Assembly (NCBI GenBank): GCA_002307185.1
Contig: DBTT01000004.1
Span: 135,231 to 161,661 of the forward strand
DNA: 26,431 bases
DNA from: Bacteroidales bacterium UBA1309
Lineage (GTDB): Bacteria; Bacteroidota; Bacteroidia; Bacteroidales; Dysgonomonadaceae
Direction of reading: 5' to 3'
The notes under the pieces: model-generated
Database searches by the model: none
What the model saw: the letters and a program-made list of their open reading frames with translations, nothing else
What the model was told of the DNA's origin: nothing
Position numbers and translations under genes: made by a program
In this document: piece by piece, positions 24,377-26,431 of the stretch
How positions within the stretch are numbered: position 1 is the first letter of the stretch
How the letters are laid out: every line of letters starts with the position of its first letter

Positions 24377-24958
24377 ATGCTTGAATTCATCCAGACACAT
24401 TGGCAAGAAATAGCAGGGACCCTTCTGGGGTTCCTCTATTTGTTTTTTGAGTTGAAGGCACACAAGGGAATGTTCCCGACGGGCATCCTGATGTCTTTAT
24501 TCTATGTAGGTGTTTTTTTCAGTTCCAAGTTCTTCGCTTTTGCCTCCATCAATCTCTATTTTATCTTTGCCCAGGCTTACGCTTGGTGGAAATGGCACAA
24601 AAATCCCGATCAGGAAAACGTTCCCTTGGTACACACCACGCTTAAAATTTGGATTCCCATAACAATCGTCACGGCAGCACTATTCGCATTTCTTTGGTGG
24701 GGATTGAAGCAATTTCCCGAAGAGAGTGCCGTGGCTTGGGGCGACAGCCTTATCACCACCTTGAGCATGGTGGCCATATGGATGTTGGCACAACACTACA
24801 TTGAGCAATGGTTGCCTCTCATTGTAGCGAATGCCTTTTCGGTGTATTTGTTCTATTCGCAAGAACTCTATTTCACCACTGTGCTTTATTTTGTGTATCT
24901 TGTGGCCTCTTTTTGGGGATATGTCAAATGGACGAAGATGGCGAAAGGGATAGATTAG
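24377..24958 (+). CDS. pnuT: PnuC-family transporter, probable thiamine transporter PnuT
   Basis: A 193-residue inner-membrane protein with about seven hydrophobic spans, the size and layout of PnuC-family facilitators. Typical motifs are LLGFLYLFFELKAHKGMFPTG, SINLYFIFAQAYAWWKWHKN and the C-terminal YFVYLVASFWGYVKW. PnuC proteins carry unphosphorylated vitamin precursors down their gradient and rely on a kinase to trap them. The position between a TPP-regulated receptor and thiamine pyrophosphokinase points to thiamine rather than nicotinamide riboside. It begins 7 bases after the receptor stop and is surely co-transcribed with it. Confidence 0.92.
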   Translation: MLEFIQTHWQEIAGTLLGFLYLFFELKAHKGMFPTGILMSLFYVGVFFSSKFFAFASINLYFIFAQAYAWWKWHKNPDQENVPLVHTTLKIWIPITIVTAALFAFLWWGLKQFPEESAVAWGDSLITTLSMVAIWMLAQHYIEQWLPLIVANAFSVYLFYSQELYFTTVLYFVYLVASFWGYVKWTKMAKGID

Positions 24959-25080
24959 CATTCTTGAACAATCAGTCCACATAGAGCCAGATAAAAGAAA
25001 CTCTTTTTACTCTGTGGTAAAAAAGAAAAATAGTGAAACTATAGAATAAAAAGAGCGAATTTACTATTTAGCAAGTTGAT

Positions 25081-25731
25081 ATGAAAAAAATTGAACTCCC
25101 AACGATAGATTTCCATGCCGAAACGGTAATTCTCGCCAACGGCGAATTCCCACGAAGCGAAATAGCTTTGTCCATCCTCGAGAAAGCCCGATATTTGGTC
25201 TGCTGCGACGGTGCAACCAATCAACTACTCAACAATCACAACCGTCTGCCAGACGCAATTGTGGGTGATTGCGACTCTGTGTCAAAAGAGAATTTTGAAC
25301 GGTTTATCGACATTGTCCACCGTGTTCCCGACCAAGACACCAATGATTTGACAAAAGCTGTCAATTTCTGCCGCTCTCAAGGGCGGACACACATCACTTT
25401 TTTGGGTGCAACCGGAAAGCGGGAAGACCACACTTTGGCGAACATTGGTTTATTGGCAAGATACTTGGATATTCCAGATTCCAATTTCCGAATGATCACC
25501 GACTACGGCGTGTTTGATGCCATTTCGCAGGATTCCAAATTTGAAAGTTTCGTGGGGCAGCAAGTCTCGCTGTTCAATATGAGCGGCACCAGCGTCAGCT
25601 CCTCCAACCTGAAGTATCCCTTAGAAAATCACTCGCTGAATCATCTGTGGGAAGGAACGCTGAATGAGTCTTTGTCCGATTCGTTCCAGCTTTTGCTAAA
25701 TGGGAAATATGTGGTGTTTAGGGAGTTTTAG
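25081..25731 (+). CDS. thiN: Thiamine pyrophosphokinase
   Basis: A 216-residue cytoplasmic enzyme that converts thiamine and ATP to thiamine pyrophosphate, trapping imported vitamin. Family motifs are plain: CCDGATNQLL (41-50), PDAIVGDCDS (57-66), DQDTNDLTKAVNFC (84-97, acidic residues for Mg-ATP) and LGATGKREDHTLANIGLL (108-125). A C-terminal beta-rich thiamine-binding part carries SLFNMSGTSVSSSNLKYPLENHSL. The length is standard. It lies 122 bp after pnuT with no terminator or promoter I can defend in between, so it likely shares the riboswitch. It is called tnr3 in Bacteroides literature and thiN elsewhere. Confidence 0.95.
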   Translation: MKKIELPTIDFHAETVILANGEFPRSEIALSILEKARYLVCCDGATNQLLNNHNRLPDAIVGDCDSVSKENFERFIDIVHRVPDQDTNDLTKAVNFCRSQGRTHITFLGATGKREDHTLANIGLLARYLDIPDSNFRMITDYGVFDAISQDSKFESFVGQQVSLFNMSGTSVSSSNLKYPLENHSLNHLWEGTLNESLSDSFQLLLNGKYVVFREF

Positions 25732-25755
25732 TAGAAAACAAACTCTTTATATAAA

Positions 25756-25798
25756 ATGAAGAAAGGGTGTATTCGCAAAAAATACATCCTTTCTTCAT
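25756..25798. terminator. Hairpin terminator between convergent genes
   Basis: The arms 25756-25773 and 25781-25798 (core GAAGAAAGGG with CCTTTCTTC) pair over 18 positions with a single G-T pair and a 7-base loop. It ends the thiamine operon and the opposing CDGSH gene. The flanking T and A runs are short. Confidence 0.75.
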
Positions 25799-25830
25799 CT
25801 CCTTAAGGATTACACCAAAGGTAGAAAAGA

Positions 25831-26025
25831 TTAATCCTTAAAATCCACTTTCCGGTGCGCCCCGTCACAAAACGGCTTGTTCTTGCTGGCACCGCAACGA
25901 CACAAGTGAGCGTTTGTTTTTTCCACTTCGCTGCCATCGGCTAACACAATTTTCACGATTCCCACTACTTCGAGGGGAGCATTTGGCAATACTTTGATTG
26001 TCAACAAAGACTTTTCTTCTGACAT
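25831..26025 (-). CDS. CDGSH iron-sulfur domain protein
   Basis: A 64-residue protein containing one CDGSH [2Fe-2S] motif, CRCGASKNKPFCDGAH. The ligands are Cys42, Cys44, Cys53 and His57, a complete three-Cys, one-His set like mitoNEET. Bacterial members are small soluble redox or cluster-transfer proteins without the mitochondrial anchor. There is no signal peptide or membrane span. It is a single gene, divergent from mutS and convergent with the thiamine operon. Its partner is unknown. The ATG start MSEEKSLLTIKV gives the usual short N-terminal strand. Confidence 0.92.
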   Translation of the reverse strand: MSEEKSLLTIKVLPNAPLEVVGIVKIVLADGSEVEKTNAHLCRCGASKNKPFCDGAHRKVDFKD

Positions 26026-26175
26026 ATTATCTTTTTCTTTAGTTAATCATTCTATAAACAATTGGCAAAGGAAAGGGGCTTCTCTAAAATTGATTTTCTT
26101 CCTTATTGATTTTCGTTTTAAATTAAAATGATTGCCTTCAGAAAAAAACCATTTCTATTTTGGCTGATAATTTTC

Positions 26176-26183
26176 TAACTTTG
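26176..26183 (+). promoter_or_regulatory. Probable -7 box for mutS
   Basis: TAACTTTG matches TAnnTTTG. Transcription would start near 26189, about 20 bases before the GTG at 26211, which supports that start codon. No TTTG is found at the right -33 spacing. Confidence 0.55.
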
Positions 26184-26210
26184 TCTGTTACATTAAAAAT
26201 CAAAAAAAAC

Positions 26211-26431
26211 GTGGCGAAAAATATAGTGGAAACACCCATGATGAAGCAGTACTTCGAGATAAAGAATAAATATCCCGATGCCATTTTGCTTTTCCGAGTG
26301 GGCGACTTTTACGAGACATTCTCCGATGATGCGGTCGCCGCATCCGAAATTTTGGGGATCACACTGACTCGTCGGGCGAATGGTGCGGCTCAATTTGTGG
26401 AGCTGGCCGGATTCCCTCACCATGCCTTGGA
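26211..26431 (+). CDS. mutS: DNA mismatch repair protein MutS, N-terminal part (cut by window end)
   Basis: The first 73 codons of MutS, the mismatch-recognition ATPase. Translation from GTG gives VAKNIVETPMMKQYFEIKNK then YPDAILLFRVGDFYETFSDDA. This is the mismatch-recognition domain I with the invariant Phe-Tyr-Glu (residues 33-35), whose Phe stacks on the mispaired base. ASEILGITLTRRANG and LAGFPHHAL continue the family pattern. No ATG precedes it in frame back to the promoter, so GTG at 26211 is the likely start, though ATG codons ten residues inside (MM) are alternatives. The remaining roughly 800 residues lie beyond the window. An opposite-strand open frame over the same bases is a shadow. 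Confidence 0.93.
   Translation, partial: MAKNIVETPMMKQYFEIKNKYPDAILLFRVGDFYETFSDDAVAASEILGITLTRRANGAAQFVELAGFPHHAL

Noticed and set aside
24959..25080. Separate promoter or terminator between pnuT and the pyrophosphokinase gene
   Set aside because: Only an AT-only stem (CTTTTTAC/GTAAAAAAG near 25003-25025) is present, with no TAnnTTTG box; too weak to split the operon.
26193..26423. 76-codon minus-strand frame at the right edge
   Set aside because: The plus strand over the same bases is unmistakably the MutS mismatch-recognition domain.

Overview
The window is a stretch of chromosome from a member of the Bacteroidota, most likely order Bacteroidales. The evidence is a SusC/SusD outer-membrane pair behind a FecI-type sigma factor and a FecR anti-sigma factor, several TonB-dependent receptors with carboxypeptidase-like N-terminal domains, a thiamine locus of receptor, PnuC-type transporter and pyrophosphokinase under a TPP riboswitch, and promoters of the TTTG-N19-21-TAnnTTTG type. 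Substrates of two receptors cannot be read from the sequence.

Layout. 1-210 is the 3' part of the RNase P RNA gene, followed by a YihY/BrkB-family membrane protein (243-1565). A gap with a degenerate ~43-bp tandem repeat and a perfect 16-bp hairpin separates it from two leftward genes: a DUF5686 outer-membrane protein (1906-4458) and a tandem-domain ABC ATPase of ModF type (4692-6143). Rightward again are a DUF3109 cysteine-rich protein, a small PorT-like outer-membrane barrel, and a four-gene operon (7883-11679) of TonB-dependent receptor, secreted helical protein, six-span membrane protein and winged-helix regulator. RNase R (11739-13883) runs leftward.

14343-21586 is a transport and signalling unit: ECF sigma factor, FecR-like anti-sigma factor, SusC-like receptor with an STN signalling domain, and SusD-like lipoprotein. 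The STN domain, FecR and sigma factor together imply trans-envelope induction. The 310-bp gap between anti-sigma factor and susC carries, on the opposite strand, a -7 promoter box and a strongly directional intrinsic terminator about 115 bp apart. This has the architecture of a cis-antisense small RNA like DonS of Bacteroides fragilis and is the most interesting item here. The susC-susD gap is unusually long and carries a strong hairpin.

21838-25731 is a thiamine uptake operon: TPP riboswitch, outer-membrane receptor, PnuT-type inner-membrane transporter and thiamine pyrophosphokinase, forming a complete import-and-trap route. A convergent hairpin separates it from a small CDGSH iron-sulfur protein (leftward), and the window ends in the first 73 codons of mutS, which starts at GTG. 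No tRNA, CRISPR array, insertion sequence or prophage was recognised.
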